Of a DNA stretch of 64,000 bases, positions 9,353 to 18,774 are shown in pieces (position 1 is the stretch's first letter; the number at the start of each line of letters is the position of its first letter). This DNA is from Flavobacterium xanthum (GTDB lineage: Bacteria; Bacteroidota; Bacteroidia; Flavobacteriales; Flavobacteriaceae), in assembly GCF_900142695.1 (NCBI RefSeq), contig NZ_FRBU01000019.1:1-64000 (forward strand), read 5' to 3'. A program made the translations under genes and the position numbers. The notes under the pieces are model-generated. The model saw only the letters and a program-made list of their open reading frames with translations. It was not told the DNA's origin and did not search any database.

Positions 9353-9483
9353 GAATCTGAATTCAATTGATTAACTAGTTTATATAACAGAGACATTCAT
9401 TCATTAGTAAGTAAAAAACGGCTGTTCTGTACTGAAATCTTAAGCGTAATTCCTTTAAATTCCCGCATCAACACCCTCCCGTT

Positions 9484-10833
9484 TTAACTGTTTCCTTGAA
9501 TAAAACAGATGGTGAAATGCGTTTTACCTCCTGATAGGTCAGAATCAGTTTTATGACTCAAATAACCGCCGTGGGCTTCTATGATATTTTTCGAAAGCGT
9601 AAGTCCAATACCAGCGCCATTTTTTCTAGTAGTGAAAAAAGGGAGGAATATTTTGTCTGTAATTTCGCTTTCAATTCCTCCTCCATTATCAGATATGATG
9701 ATGTAAAAACGATTATTTTGTGTTGCCGTAGTCAAGTGTATACTCTTTTCCTCTTTTTCTTTTAATGCAAAAACACTGTTGGTAATCAAATTGATAATTA
9801 CTTGTTCTATTTGGTTTTTATCAAGGTCAATTATCTTATTTTTTTCGATTTCGTTGCTGATTTTTATATTTTCCGATTCGAAAATAGGAGACATCATTTT
9901 AAGACAATCTTCAAACAATAAATGAATTGGAGTTGGTTTTTTGTTTGGCGTAGGAAGCGCAGCGAGCTTCCGATAGTTCTCTACAAAAAACTGCAAATGA
10001 TCACTTCTGTTGATAATGGTCGAAATGCTGCTTTTGATGTCTTCAAAATCTTCGGTTTCTAAATGGTCTTGGTCTACGATTTGTAGTAAATTTTGCGAAA
10101 GCGATCGAATGGGCGTCAGGGAATTCATTAATTCGTGAGAGATGATTTTCATCAAATTAATCCAAGCTTCTTTTTCTTTTTTCTCAATAACGCGCTGGAT
10201 GCTGTCAAGCAGAATAATAAAGTAGTCTTTATTAAACGATTTTGTTAACGAAGTCTGCAACAGAAACGTTTGTGTGTCTTGCTGTTCGATTTTAATGTTT
10301 ATGGACATTTTTAATTCGTTGAAGCCGGTATTTTCAATTTCTTGGCAAAGCGACGGCAGATAATTTTTTAGATAAATCCAATTTGTCACTTTCGGGACAC
10401 TGAAAAGCGTCGAAAAGCAATCGTTCATCAGGAAAATATTCCAGTTGTCATGCTCTTTTTCTAAAATTATAACAGCGGTGTCGATATTGTTTATAATCGA
10501 GCGATATATTAATTCTTTTGAACTTAGGTCGTGTTGCTTCTCTTTCAGAATATCATACAACAGACATAAATTTTTATAATCTCCTTCTTTGCATGCAGCA
10601 GGGAAACTAGCAGAAAAGTCGTTGTTAAGTATCGAAATTATGGTTTTGTCATAAAAATTATATTTCTTTTTTATAAACGAATACATTTCGCCACCGATTA
10701 AAAGAGCAAAAACTAAAATAAGAACGCCACTATACAAATAGCTGTTTCCAAATAATAGAAGTGAAAAAGCAAGTGTTACAATGACAATAATAACTCTTGC
10801 AAAAAGCATATTGTAAAATTTCCAGCTATTCAT
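9484..10833 (-). CDS. Sensor histidine kinase (NtrY-like)
   Basis: Predicted 449-residue membrane sensor kinase. Two membrane segments occupy about residues 11-30 and 34-54, with a very short periplasmic loop between them, so it probably senses the membrane or an intracellular signal. A PAS-like region follows (about 105-215). The H-box is ISHELMNSLTPIR with the phosphorylated His at 233. Later come the N-box (IINLITNSVFAL) and glycine-rich ATP-binding segments (SDNGGGIE, GAGIGLTLSK). The ATG overlaps the stop of the response regulator gene by one base (TAATG), so the two are translationally coupled; the regulator is upstream. Confidence 0.9.
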   Translation of the reverse strand: MNSWKFYNMLFARVIIVIVTLAFSLLLFGNSYLYSGVLILVFALLIGGEMYSFIKKKYNFYDKTIISILNNDFSASFPAACKEGDYKNLCLLYDILKEKQHDLSSKELIYRSIINNIDTAVIILEKEHDNWNIFLMNDCFSTLFSVPKVTNWIYLKNYLPSLCQEIENTGFNELKMSINIKIEQQDTQTFLLQTSLTKSFNKDYFIILLDSIQRVIEKKEKEAWINLMKIISHELMNSLTPIRSLSQNLLQIVDQDHLETEDFEDIKSSISTIINRSDHLQFFVENYRKLAALPTPNKKPTPIHLLFEDCLKMMSPIFESENIKISNEIEKNKIIDLDKNQIEQVIINLITNSVFALKEKEEKSIHLTTATQNNRFYIIISDNGGGIESEITDKIFLPFFTTRKNGAGIGLTLSKNIIEAHGGYLSHKTDSDLSGGKTHFTICFIQGNS

Positions 10834-12185
10834 TAGTCATTGTTTTTAATATCGTATTTTTCAAGTCTACGGTACAACGAAGCTCTCGATAAACCCAATT
10901 CTTCGGCGGTTTTGCTGATGTTTCCGTTATTTTTAAAAAGAGATCTTTCGATAGCATTTTTTTCTATTTCAGATAAGGGATGTTCCTCCGTTGTTAGTTT
11001 GTATTCAAAGTTGAGTAAGTCTAAATCAGTTACCGAAATCGTATTGTGATCTGACATAATCAAAGCTCTTTCAATCTTATTTTCTAATTCTCTAATGTTT
11101 CCTTTCCAAGGATAGCGTTCCATATATTCTGCGACATTGGAGTCAAAACAGACATCGTTTTGGTTGTATTTTTCGCCTAATTGTTTTAGAAGGAAGTGCG
11201 CCAGTGGTGTAATATCGTCTTTTCGCTCTCGCAAAGGCGGCAGGTTTATTTCCATGGTATTAATACGATACAACAAGTCTTCTCGAAATGTTTTGTTTGC
11301 AACTTCTGCTTTGATATCGCTGTTAGTTGCTGCTATGATTCTTACATTTAATGGTCGCGGTTTGCTTTCGCCTAGTCGGGTGACTTTCTTTGTTTGTAAA
11401 ACATGCAATAGTTTTGATTGCAAATGCAAAGGGATGTTACCTATTTCGTCTAGAAAAATAGTTCCATTATCGGCTATTTCAAATCGTCCCGGAGTATCGG
11501 TTTTAGCATCGGTAAAAGCACCTTTGGCATAGCCAAAAAGTTCACTTTCAAATAAGTTTTCGCTTAACGAACCCAAATCAATGTGAATGAATGGTTTGTC
11601 TTTTCGGTCTGAATGCTGATGTATATGTTCAGCAAATACAAATTTACCTGTTCCGTTTTCTCCTAAAATAAGGACATTAGCATCTGTTTTTGCTACTTTT
11701 TCAGCAATGGAATACGCTTGTTTTATTTTGTAGGAACTTCCAATAAAATGTTTTTTAGGAGCGGGTTCTGAGTTTAATGTTCGATTGAGTTTTCGACTTT
11801 CAACAATGGCTTTATCTATAATGGAGAGTAATTTTTCGTTATCCCAAGGTTTTAAAATATAATCAAAAGCACCTATTTTCATGCCTTCTACTGCGGTTTC
11901 TATTTTGCCAAAAGCGGTCATCAATAGCACAACTGTTTTTGGCGACAGTGTTTTTATTTCTTTCAGCAAGTGAATGCCTTCCCGTCCATCTTCAAAACCA
12001 ATGCGGTAGTTCATATCCAAGAGAACAACATCGATTTGGTTTTCACCAAGGATTGTAATTATTTTTTTTGGATCATTTGTTGTAAAAATTTCTTCAAAAT
12101 GCTTCTTCAAGATCATTTTTGCCGAAAAAAGAATTTCTTCTTGATCGTCAACAATAAGTATTTTGGCTTGTTTTTTTCGCATCAT
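10833..12185 (-). CDS. Sigma-54-dependent response regulator (NtrC/AtoC type)
   Basis: Predicted 450-residue activator. The receiver domain (about 8-125) has its phosphoacceptor Asp57 in VVLLDMNY. The AAA+ domain follows: Walker A GENGTGKF (175-182), the sigma-54-contacting loop GAFTDA (222-227) and Walker B GTIFLDEIG. A Fis-type helix-turn-helix ends the protein (KTAEELGLSRASLYRRLEKY). The loop has Asp where the textbook motif GAFTGA has Gly. The gene is divergent from an exporter operon, and a tandem dyad lies 11-48 bases upstream of its start, so autoregulation and activation of the exporter are likely. Confidence 0.93.
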   Translation of the reverse strand: MMRKKQAKILIVDDQEEILFSAKMILKKHFEEIFTTNDPKKIITILGENQIDVVLLDMNYRIGFEDGREGIHLLKEIKTLSPKTVVLLMTAFGKIETAVEGMKIGAFDYILKPWDNEKLLSIIDKAIVESRKLNRTLNSEPAPKKHFIGSSYKIKQAYSIAEKVAKTDANVLILGENGTGKFVFAEHIHQHSDRKDKPFIHIDLGSLSENLFESELFGYAKGAFTDAKTDTPGRFEIADNGTIFLDEIGNIPLHLQSKLLHVLQTKKVTRLGESKPRPLNVRIIAATNSDIKAEVANKTFREDLLYRINTMEINLPPLRERKDDITPLAHFLLKQLGEKYNQNDVCFDSNVAEYMERYPWKGNIRELENKIERALIMSDHNTISVTDLDLLNFEYKLTTEEHPLSEIEKNAIERSLFKNNGNISKTAEELGLSRASLYRRLEKYDIKNND

Positions 12186-12195
12186 TATATGTTTT

Positions 12196-12233
12196 TGTTC
12201 ACTTTTGAACGGAGGACTGTCCGTTTTTGAACA
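12196..12233. promoter_or_regulatory. Tandem imperfect dyads, candidate enhancer for the NtrC-type regulator
   Basis: Two copies of TGTYC-N6-GAACR, TGTTCACTTTTGAACG (12196-12211) and TGTCCGTTTTTGAACA (12218-12233), are exactly 22 bases apart, two helical turns. They sit between the divergent regulator and exporter genes, about 110 bases before the adaptor start. A weak -24/-12-like sequence (TGGCAT at 12297-12302, then TTTTGT at 12305-12310) lies downstream, but its spacing is one base short. Confidence 0.5.
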
Positions 12234-12340
12234 TTTTATTTTTTAGATTTTTTGTAACCGTGTTGATAACCATTGTTTTAGGAATTATAAATCCTTTGGC
12301 ATGCTTTTGTGTGTTGATAATCAGTAAATTATTAAAAAAA

Positions 12341-13579
12341 ATGGACAAGGTTATTCCCCGTAAAAATAGAAAATTTAGGTACTTAACAATAGGATTTGTG
12401 AGTTTTTTAGTTGTTGGAGCAGTTGTTTATGCTTCGGTATCTAAAAAGCGAAGTTTAAATGTAAAAGCGGATGAACTATTGGTAAAAGAAGTTAGCCAAG
12501 AGTTTTTTGAAGATTTTATTATTTTTCAGGCCAAAGTGGAACCATTGAATTTGGTGTTGGTCAATATTATCGAAGGTGGTTCAGTCAAAGAAATTTTTGT
12601 TGAAAACGGAGTAATGGTGAAGCAAGGACAACCGCTAGCACGCATTTACAATCCGAATACAGAATTGCATTACTTGACGCAGGAAACAGCAATCATTGAG
12701 CAAATTAATAATTTGAATACCGGTAAACTTAATATTAGAAATCAAGAACTGAGTTTGACTAAAGATTTGGCTATAATTGAACATGATTATAACGATGCTA
12801 AGAGGGTGTATGATATGAATGCTAAATTATTTGAGAAAGATATAATAGCAAGAAATGATTGGAATTTGATAAAGGAAAGTCTGCGTTTTCAAGAAGAACG
12901 TAAAAGTAATATTCGTACGAGTATTCAAAAGGAGAAACAAACTAATCAAATACAGATTTCGCAAATTAATCGCTCGATACAAACGATGGAAATGAGCTTG
13001 GATATTCTAAGGAGTAATAAAAAAAACTTCTTGATTGCGGCACCAGTTTCAGGAAGATTAACTTCATTTGAACCTATTTTAGGAAAAACATTTCAAGCTG
13101 GAGAAAGTATTGGTAGAATTGATTCTCGCGAAGGCTACAAGTTGAGCGCGCAAGTAGATGAATTTTACTTGGAAAAAATTCGTGTGGGGTTGAAAGGCCA
13201 AATTGAATATAAGGGGAAAACAGTAGTCGTGTCTGTGGTAAAAGTGATTCCAGAGGTTAAAAACGGTCGTTTTCAGGTGGAATTGCTTTTTGATTCCAAA
13301 GAAGATTTAGCACTGCAAGACGGATTAAGTTTTGGCGTGAAGCTTATTTTATCTGAAAAGAATAAAATTTTGGTCATTCCAAAAGGAAGTTTCAATCAGG
13401 AAACCGCTGGAAAGTGGCTATTTGTTGTCAACGGAAGCAAAGGAGTAAGAAGAAATATAAAATTAGGTAGAGAAAATCCTTCTTATTATGAAGTGTTAGA
13501 AGGATTAAAACAAGGAGAAAAAGTAATAACGTCGTCTTATGCCGACTATAAAGAAGTCGAAGAACTGAATATACAGTAA
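12341..13579 (+). CDS. Periplasmic adaptor subunit of a MacAB-like exporter (HlyD family)
   Basis: Predicted 412-residue membrane fusion protein. One membrane segment lies near residues 14-33; then comes a lipoyl/barrel half (VNIIEGGSVKEIFVENGVMVKQGQPL), a long coiled-coil hairpin (about 100-230), the second lipoyl half (LIAAPVSGRL), and beta-barrel domains to the end. I chose the ATG at 12341 because the positively charged MDKVIPRKNRKFR precedes the membrane segment; the 38 additional upstream codons start near the enhancer-like dyads. It is followed 57 bases later by the ATPase. No TolC-like outer-membrane partner is present in the window. Confidence 0.87.
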   Translation: MDKVIPRKNRKFRYLTIGFVSFLVVGAVVYASVSKKRSLNVKADELLVKEVSQEFFEDFIIFQAKVEPLNLVLVNIIEGGSVKEIFVENGVMVKQGQPLARIYNPNTELHYLTQETAIIEQINNLNTGKLNIRNQELSLTKDLAIIEHDYNDAKRVYDMNAKLFEKDIIARNDWNLIKESLRFQEERKSNIRTSIQKEKQTNQIQISQINRSIQTMEMSLDILRSNKKNFLIAAPVSGRLTSFEPILGKTFQAGESIGRIDSREGYKLSAQVDEFYLEKIRVGLKGQIEYKGKTVVVSVVKVIPEVKNGRFQVELLFDSKEDLALQDGLSFGVKLILSEKNKILVIPKGSFNQETAGKWLFVVNGSKGVRRNIKLGRENPSYYEVLEGLKQGEKVITSSYADYKEVEELNIQ

Positions 13580-13636
13580 AAACGGAATGCAGCTGTACTG
13601 CGTTCTTTAATCAAAAACATAAAAAACTATAAAAGG

Positions 13637-14338
13637 ATGATAACAATTCAAAACCTAACCAAGATCTTCAGAACAGAAGAGTTAGAAACTTCGGCTTTAA
13701 GCGGGATAAATTTGCAAATCAATGAGGGAGATTTTCTTTCGATTATGGGCCCGTCGGGTTGCGGAAAATCGACATTACTTAATATCATCGGATTATTGGA
13801 TAGTGCTTCAGACGGGAGTTATACCTTGTCTAACCAAGAAATGATTGGACTAAAAGAAAAAGGACGTTCTAGTGTTCGTAAGGAAAATATCGGATTTATT
13901 TTTCAGAATTTTAACCTTATAGACGAGCTTTCGGTTTATGATAATATCGAATTACCGTTAATCTACAATAACGTAAAGGCTTCGGAAAGAAGATTAAGAG
14001 TAGAAGCAATTGCCGAAAAATTAAACATTACGCATCGATTGAAGCATTATCCCCAACAACTTTCTGGTGGGCAACAACAACGTGTGGCTGTAGCGAGAGC
14101 TTTGATAAACGATCCTAAAATTATTTTGGCTGATGAGCCTACAGGAAATTTAGACAGTAAAAACGGAAATGAAGTTATGGAATTACTAACTGACTTACAT
14201 GCCAAAGGTGCAACTATATTGATGGTTACCCATTCTGATTATGATGCGTCATTTTCTCAAAGAACCATTCTTATGAAGGATGGCGTTGTTTTCTCTGAAA
14301 AAATGAATCAAAGAAATGTAGATGTTTTTAAAATATAA
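13637..14338 (+). CDS. ABC transporter ATPase (MacB/LolD type)
   Basis: Predicted 233-residue ATP-binding subunit. Walker A is GPSGCGKST (38-46), the signature LSGGQQQRVAVARAL, and Walker B IILADEPTGNLDS. This sequence class (LolD/MacB/FtsE-like) pairs with FtsX-type permeases and drives mechanotransmission rather than classical substrate channelling. It lies between the adaptor and the FtsX-type permease, completing a MacAB-like exporter in which ATPase and permease are separate proteins. Confidence 0.93.
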   Translation: MITIQNLTKIFRTEELETSALSGINLQINEGDFLSIMGPSGCGKSTLLNIIGLLDSASDGSYTLSNQEMIGLKEKGRSSVRKENIGFIFQNFNLIDELSVYDNIELPLIYNNVKASERRLRVEAIAEKLNITHRLKHYPQQLSGGQQQRVAVARALINDPKIILADEPTGNLDSKNGNEVMELLTDLHAKGATILMVTHSDYDASFSQRTILMKDGVVFSEKMNQRNVDVFKI

Positions 14339-14476
14339 TAATTATGATACTATTAATCGTCGAATTCATTTTTGAATTGCTTTGCAACACACTCTTTCAA
14401 TAAGCTACGATTTCAATCATCACACGAGCCAAAGTGGCGAACTGGCGAAGCAATCAAAATCAACGAATTAAAAATT

Positions 14477-16894
14477 ATGGCACACAACTGGATAAAAATA
14501 TTTATATACCACCTCAAGCAAAATAAACTGTTTTCGTTTCTCAATGTTTTGGGGCTGAGTATTGGGATTGCGGGGTTAATTTTTGCATTATTATATTGGA
14601 ATGACGAGCATAGTTACAATGAATGGAATCCTGAAAAAGACACTGTTTTTCAGGTTTTGGTTAAATTAAGTGATTCGCCTGCTTCGTCAGATTGTTCTTT
14701 ATTTCTAAAACCTGTTTTAGATAAAGACACTAATGTAGAAAGCATTATGTATGCTGACAGTTGGTATCAAAAGGATAAAATTATTTATAATGGAAAGAAA
14801 GAGTTTATAGATAAAATCATCAATGTAGAGCATAATTTCTTTTCTTTTTTCCCTTTCAAAATTATCAAGGGAGATGCTGTTTCAGCTTTAAAAGATGATT
14901 CCAGTATTGCTATTTCTGATGATATAGCCAAAAGAGTTTTTGGAGATGAAAATCCAATCGGGAAACAAGTAAAATGCTTAGACCACAGGTTTGTTGTGCG
15001 AGCCGTTTATCAAATTCCTGGGAATTCATCAATAGCACCAAATGCCGTAGTCAATAGAATGAAGGAATTGACGGCGACATATATGACAGCTCCTTTTGCT
15101 TTTAAATTATTAATAAAAGTCAAGGATCCATTAAAAATTGAGAATACAAGAAAGAGCCTAGAAAGGCTATATAATTATGATTTTATAATAAGAGTTGCAA
15201 AGGAGGCGGGCTTTACTCCTGAGGAAATGGCTAAGAAAATCGGTCATTTTACAGTTTTTATGGAACCTCTTTCAAAAGCAAGATTGCATTGTGTAGCGGA
15301 TAGCTATCCTGAAGGTAGAGGTAATTATCAATTTTTGTTAATCATGATGAGTTTATCCATTTTGATTCTCATTTTATCCATTGTTAATTATATCAATTTG
15401 GCAACAGCCAATGCAATAAATCGAGCGAAAGAAGTTGGAGTCCGTAAAATTGTAGGTGCTTCTAAAGGCAACATTATAAGGCAATTTATTTTTGAAACTA
15501 TTTTAATAAGCTTGTTTTCGGTTTTACTAGCATTAGTAATTGTAGAACTAACTATGCCTCATTATAACAACTTTTTAGACAAAAATCTTGTACTTCTAGG
15601 AAATCAATTTTACCTGCAATTAATTCTGATTTTTATAATTACAGTTTTGGTTGCAGGAATATTTCCAGCGATTTATGTATCCAATTTTGAAACTTTAAAA
15701 GTATTAAAAGGAAATTTTGGAAGAAGCAAAAACGGTATAGGATTGCGTAATGGAATGCTTATTTTTCAATTTGCAGTTGCTACTTTTTTTATTATTGGTT
15801 CTTACATTGTATATCAACAAGTTCAATACTTAAGCAATAAAGATCTTGGTTTTAAAGGAGACCAAGTGATTTCTGTACCATTACATTTTCCATCGTCAGA
15901 TTATGAAGTAGAAAATGTTGGACAACATATTTACAATAAATACACCATTATAAAACAAGAATTAAGCAAAATTAAAGGAGTTAGACAAGCTTCAACTGGT
16001 CTTATGTCGTTTGATGGTTCAGACAATTCAATAACACCTGTTTTATATAACGACGAACTCTTTAAAGTGAAGAGCATAGCTTTAGACTTTGGGCTGTTTG
16101 AGATGTTAAATATAAAAATAGCAAAAGGTAGAAATTTTGACAGAAAACTAGCTTCGGATACGATTAATTCAGTGATGATAAACGAAACTGCTCTAAAATT
16201 AATGAACATTAAAAATCCAATTGCTAAAGAAATTATAGTAAGAAATAAAAATTTGAAAATTATTGGTATTATTAAAGATTTTAATCTGTTAAGTCCTGAA
16301 GAAAAAGTACCGCCAATTGTTTTTTATCATTTAAAAACGGTAGATATAGCTAGAAATATAGACAAAGTTTTCATAAAACTGGATTCTGATAATATGGAAA
16401 ATACTATTGTGAATATCGAGAAATTTTGGAGAACAGTTGATAAAGAATACCCGTTTAAATACGATTTTGTAGATAAAGAATATGCCAGAACGTATGAAGG
16501 TTATGTTAAACAAAAAAACATCTTTTCATTGCTAAATGTAGTTGTCATTGGTATTGCTCTTTTTGGCTTGTTTGCTTTGGCTTCTTACTCCATACAAAGG
16601 CGTATGAAAGAAATTGCGATTAGGAAAGCATTAGGCGCAGATACGAATATGTTACTCAGAGAGCTGTCTGCGCAATACATTTTGTATTGCATTATCGGGT
16701 TTTTGATAGCGTTGTTTCCTGTTTATTATTTGCTAAATAAATGGCTTGAGAATTTTGCTTATCGAATAGATATTTCTATTTATCCCTTTATAATTGGATT
16801 TCTGGCTTTAATGTTACTCACTTTAATAGTTATTTTGTCTAAAGCCTATCAAGCAACAAAAGTTGATGTTCTAAAATATTTAAAATACGAATAA
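14477..16894 (+). CDS. FtsX-type ABC permease (MacB periplasmic core)
   Basis: Predicted 805-residue permease in which the FtsX unit is duplicated. Membrane segment one (about 20-40) is followed by a large periplasmic core, three membrane segments near 285-415, a second N-terminal-type segment (LIFQFAVATFFIIGSYIVY), a second periplasmic core and three terminal segments. The motif ANAINRAKEVGVRKIVGAS and its second copy RMKEIAIRKALGAD mark the two FtsX repeats. The frame extends 35 codons upstream, but MAHNWIKIF at 14477 is the usual family start. Regulation is likely by the neighbouring NtrC-type regulator. The substrate is unknown. Confidence 0.88.
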   Translation: MAHNWIKIFIYHLKQNKLFSFLNVLGLSIGIAGLIFALLYWNDEHSYNEWNPEKDTVFQVLVKLSDSPASSDCSLFLKPVLDKDTNVESIMYADSWYQKDKIIYNGKKEFIDKIINVEHNFFSFFPFKIIKGDAVSALKDDSSIAISDDIAKRVFGDENPIGKQVKCLDHRFVVRAVYQIPGNSSIAPNAVVNRMKELTATYMTAPFAFKLLIKVKDPLKIENTRKSLERLYNYDFIIRVAKEAGFTPEEMAKKIGHFTVFMEPLSKARLHCVADSYPEGRGNYQFLLIMMSLSILILILSIVNYINLATANAINRAKEVGVRKIVGASKGNIIRQFIFETILISLFSVLLALVIVELTMPHYNNFLDKNLVLLGNQFYLQLILIFIITVLVAGIFPAIYVSNFETLKVLKGNFGRSKNGIGLRNGMLIFQFAVATFFIIGSYIVYQQVQYLSNKDLGFKGDQVISVPLHFPSSDYEVENVGQHIYNKYTIIKQELSKIKGVRQASTGLMSFDGSDNSITPVLYNDELFKVKSIALDFGLFEMLNIKIAKGRNFDRKLASDTINSVMINETALKLMNIKNPIAKEIIVRNKNLKIIGIIKDFNLLSPEEKVPPIVFYHLKTVDIARNIDKVFIKLDSDNMENTIVNIEKFWRTVDKEYPFKYDFVDKEYARTYEGYVKQKNIFSLLNVVVIGIALFGLFALASYSIQRRMKEIAIRKALGADTNMLLRELSAQYILYCIIGFLIALFPVYYLLNKWLENFAYRIDISIYPFIIGFLALMLLTLIVILSKAYQATKVDVLKYLKYE

Positions 16895-16916
16895 TGTTTT
16901 AAGAAAAGTACTAATT

Positions 16917-16949
16917 AGACCCGTCAGCAATTCATTGCTAGTCGGGTTT
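16917..16949 (+). terminator. Hairpin after the exporter operon
   Basis: GACCCG and CAGCAAT on the left pair with ATTGCT and CGGGTTT on the right, with a two-base apical loop and a small internal mismatch. The T tract is weak (TTTGTGTCTT), so termination is probable but not certain. Confidence 0.5.
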
Positions 16950-17035
16950 GTGTCTTGTCAAATTAGGACTTATCGCCCTATCAATAAATCCAATCCAATT
17001 CCTTTATTTAAAGAACTTAATCCGCTATCTTTGTA

Positions 17036-17043
17036 ATCTGAAA
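17036..17043 (+). promoter_or_regulatory. -7 promoter element of mrp
   Basis: TATCTTTG fits TAnnTTTG and lies about 60 bases before the mrp ATG. No clear -33 element is seen. Confidence 0.5.
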
Positions 17044-17104
17044 TCAGTTTAAATAAAGATAATATTCTGGCGTTACATTGCCAATAGAAAACAATTAACT
17101 AAAA

Positions 17105-18235
17105 ATGAAATTAGATAGAAAAGATATTCTTAAAGCTTTAGAAACGATTACTATAGCTGGAGAAGGAAAAAACATGGTGGAGAGTGGAGCAATTGCAAAT
17201 GTAATTACTTTTGGCGATGAGGTTGTAGTTGATTTAGTTTTGCATACACCAGCCATGCATATTAAAAAACGGGCAGAAGAGGACATTAAAAAAGCAATTC
17301 TTGAATTAGTATCTGCTGCTGCAAAAATAAAAATCAATAGTAAAGTAGAGGTTCCGGACAAACCAGAAATTAAAGGGAAACAAATCCCTGGAATAAAAAA
17401 TATCATAGGAGTAGCTTCTGGTAAAGGAGGAGTAGGGAAATCTACTGTTACTGCTAATCTAGCGGTGTCTTTAGCAAAAATGGGATTCTCAGTTGGGATC
17501 CTTGATGCTGATATTTACGGGCCGTCGATGCCTATTATGTTTGATGTTGAAAGCGAGAAGCCAATTTCTGTAACCGTTGATGGGAAATCAAAAATGAAAC
17601 CTGTTGAAAGTTACGAAGTTAAAATTCTTTCTATTGGGTTTTTTACAGCGCCAAGTCAAGCAGTAATCTGGAGGGGACCTATGGCTTCAAAAGCGTTGAA
17701 CCAAATGATATTTGATGCTGATTGGGGAGAATTAGACTTTATGTTAGTCGATTTGCCACCGGGTACTGGAGATATTCATCTTTCGATTGTACAATCATTG
17801 CCTATCACGGGTGTTGTAATCGTAAGTACGCCGCAAGCGGTTGCTTTGGCTGATGCCAAAAAAGGAGTTTCCATGTTTATGTCTGAAGCGATAAATGTTC
17901 CAGTTTTAGGAATTATAGAGAACATGGCCTATTTCACACCAGAAGAACTACCTGAAAATAAATACTACATTTTTGGAAAAGAAGGAGCTAGAAATCTAGC
18001 AGATGATTTAGAAGTACCGTTTTTAGGTGAAGTGCCCATAGTACAATCCATTCGAGAAGCAGGAGATTACGGCCGACCTGCAGCAATGCAAGCGGGTTCA
18101 ATAATTGAAACTGTTTTTGAAGAAATTACGAGAAATGTAGTACGCGAAGTTATCAACAGAAATGAAAGTTTACCAGCCACAGAAGCGGTTAAGATTACAA
18201 CGATGGCGGGTTGTTCAGCAGTGAAAAAAAATTAG
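17105..18235 (+). CDS. mrp: Mrp/NBP35-family P-loop ATPase (Fe-S cluster carrier)
   Basis: Predicted 376-residue protein. An N-terminal MIP18/DUF59 domain covers about 1-85; the ATPase domain begins with the deviant Walker A SGKGGVGKST (105-114) and contains DADIYGPSMP and DFMLVDLPPGTGD. The family transfers Fe-S clusters. The paired cysteines (CxxC) that hold the bridging cluster in ApbC-type proteins are absent: the equivalent stretch after IENMAYF reads TPEELPENKYYIFG. The only cysteine is in the terminal MAGCSAVKKN. A gene for a NifU C-terminal domain protein follows after 100 bases, which supports an Fe-S role. Confidence 0.88.
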   Translation: MKLDRKDILKALETITIAGEGKNMVESGAIANVITFGDEVVVDLVLHTPAMHIKKRAEEDIKKAILELVSAAAKIKINSKVEVPDKPEIKGKQIPGIKNIIGVASGKGGVGKSTVTANLAVSLAKMGFSVGILDADIYGPSMPIMFDVESEKPISVTVDGKSKMKPVESYEVKILSIGFFTAPSQAVIWRGPMASKALNQMIFDADWGELDFMLVDLPPGTGDIHLSIVQSLPITGVVIVSTPQAVALADAKKGVSMFMSEAINVPVLGIIENMAYFTPEELPENKYYIFGKEGARNLADDLEVPFLGEVPIVQSIREAGDYGRPAAMQAGSIIETVFEEITRNVVREVINRNESLPATEAVKITTMAGCSAVKKN

Positions 18236-18258
18236 AAAATTGACAATTAGAGAATTAG

Positions 18259-18300
18259 AAAAAGTAGAAATTAGGATCTTTTACATGATTTCTACTCTTT
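18259..18300. repeat. Inverted repeat between mrp and the NifU-domain gene
   Basis: AGTAGAAAT (18263-18271) is complementary to ATTTCTACT (18288-18296), with three more pairs outside a single mismatch. A second TTCTACTCTTT copy follows directly. It may be an RNA hairpin in the shared transcript or a decayed palindromic unit. Confidence 0.4.
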
Positions 18301-18335
18301 ACATTTTCTACTCTTTAAATCTATAAACAAACAAA

Positions 18336-18575
18336 ATGACAACAGAAGAATTAACAATAGAAGTTCAAAAGGCACTAGAAGAAATTAGACCCTTTTTAAA
18401 TTCAGATGGTGGGGACATAACACTGATTTCTATCGAGGATGGTAAACACGTAAAAGTTCGCCTTGAAGGAGCCTGTACTAGTTGCAGTGTTAACCAAATG
18501 ACACTGAGAGCCGGTGTGGAAACGACCATCAAAAAGTTTGCTCCCCAAATTGAAACTGTTGTAAATATCATGTAA
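18336..18575 (+). CDS. NifU C-terminal domain protein (Nfu-type Fe-S scaffold)
   Basis: Predicted 79-residue protein consisting only of the Nfu domain. The cluster-binding pair is in GACTSCSVNQMTL (C-x2-C), preceded by the family sequence RPFLNSDGGDITL. Such proteins dimerise around a [4Fe-4S] cluster and hand it to target enzymes. It is complete and typical in length. Location after mrp and before a ferredoxin gene makes this a small Fe-S gene group. Confidence 0.92.
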   Translation: MTTEELTIEVQKALEEIRPFLNSDGGDITLISIEDGKHVKVRLEGACTSCSVNQMTLRAGVETTIKKFAPQIETVVNIM

Positions 18576-18774
18576 ATACGTTAAAATTTTCCCTTTAAAA
18601 GAAAATGCCCTTTTTAATAGGTATTAGATTTTTTTAAAAGGGGTATTCTTTTGATGATTTATTTGTGGTTTTTTTGTACTGTTAAAATCGCTAATTTCTA
18701 ATTAAGGCGCTCAAATCTTCCACGACTTCCAGTACGCTATAAATTGATAACTAAACAATTCCAAATTTAAAAAA

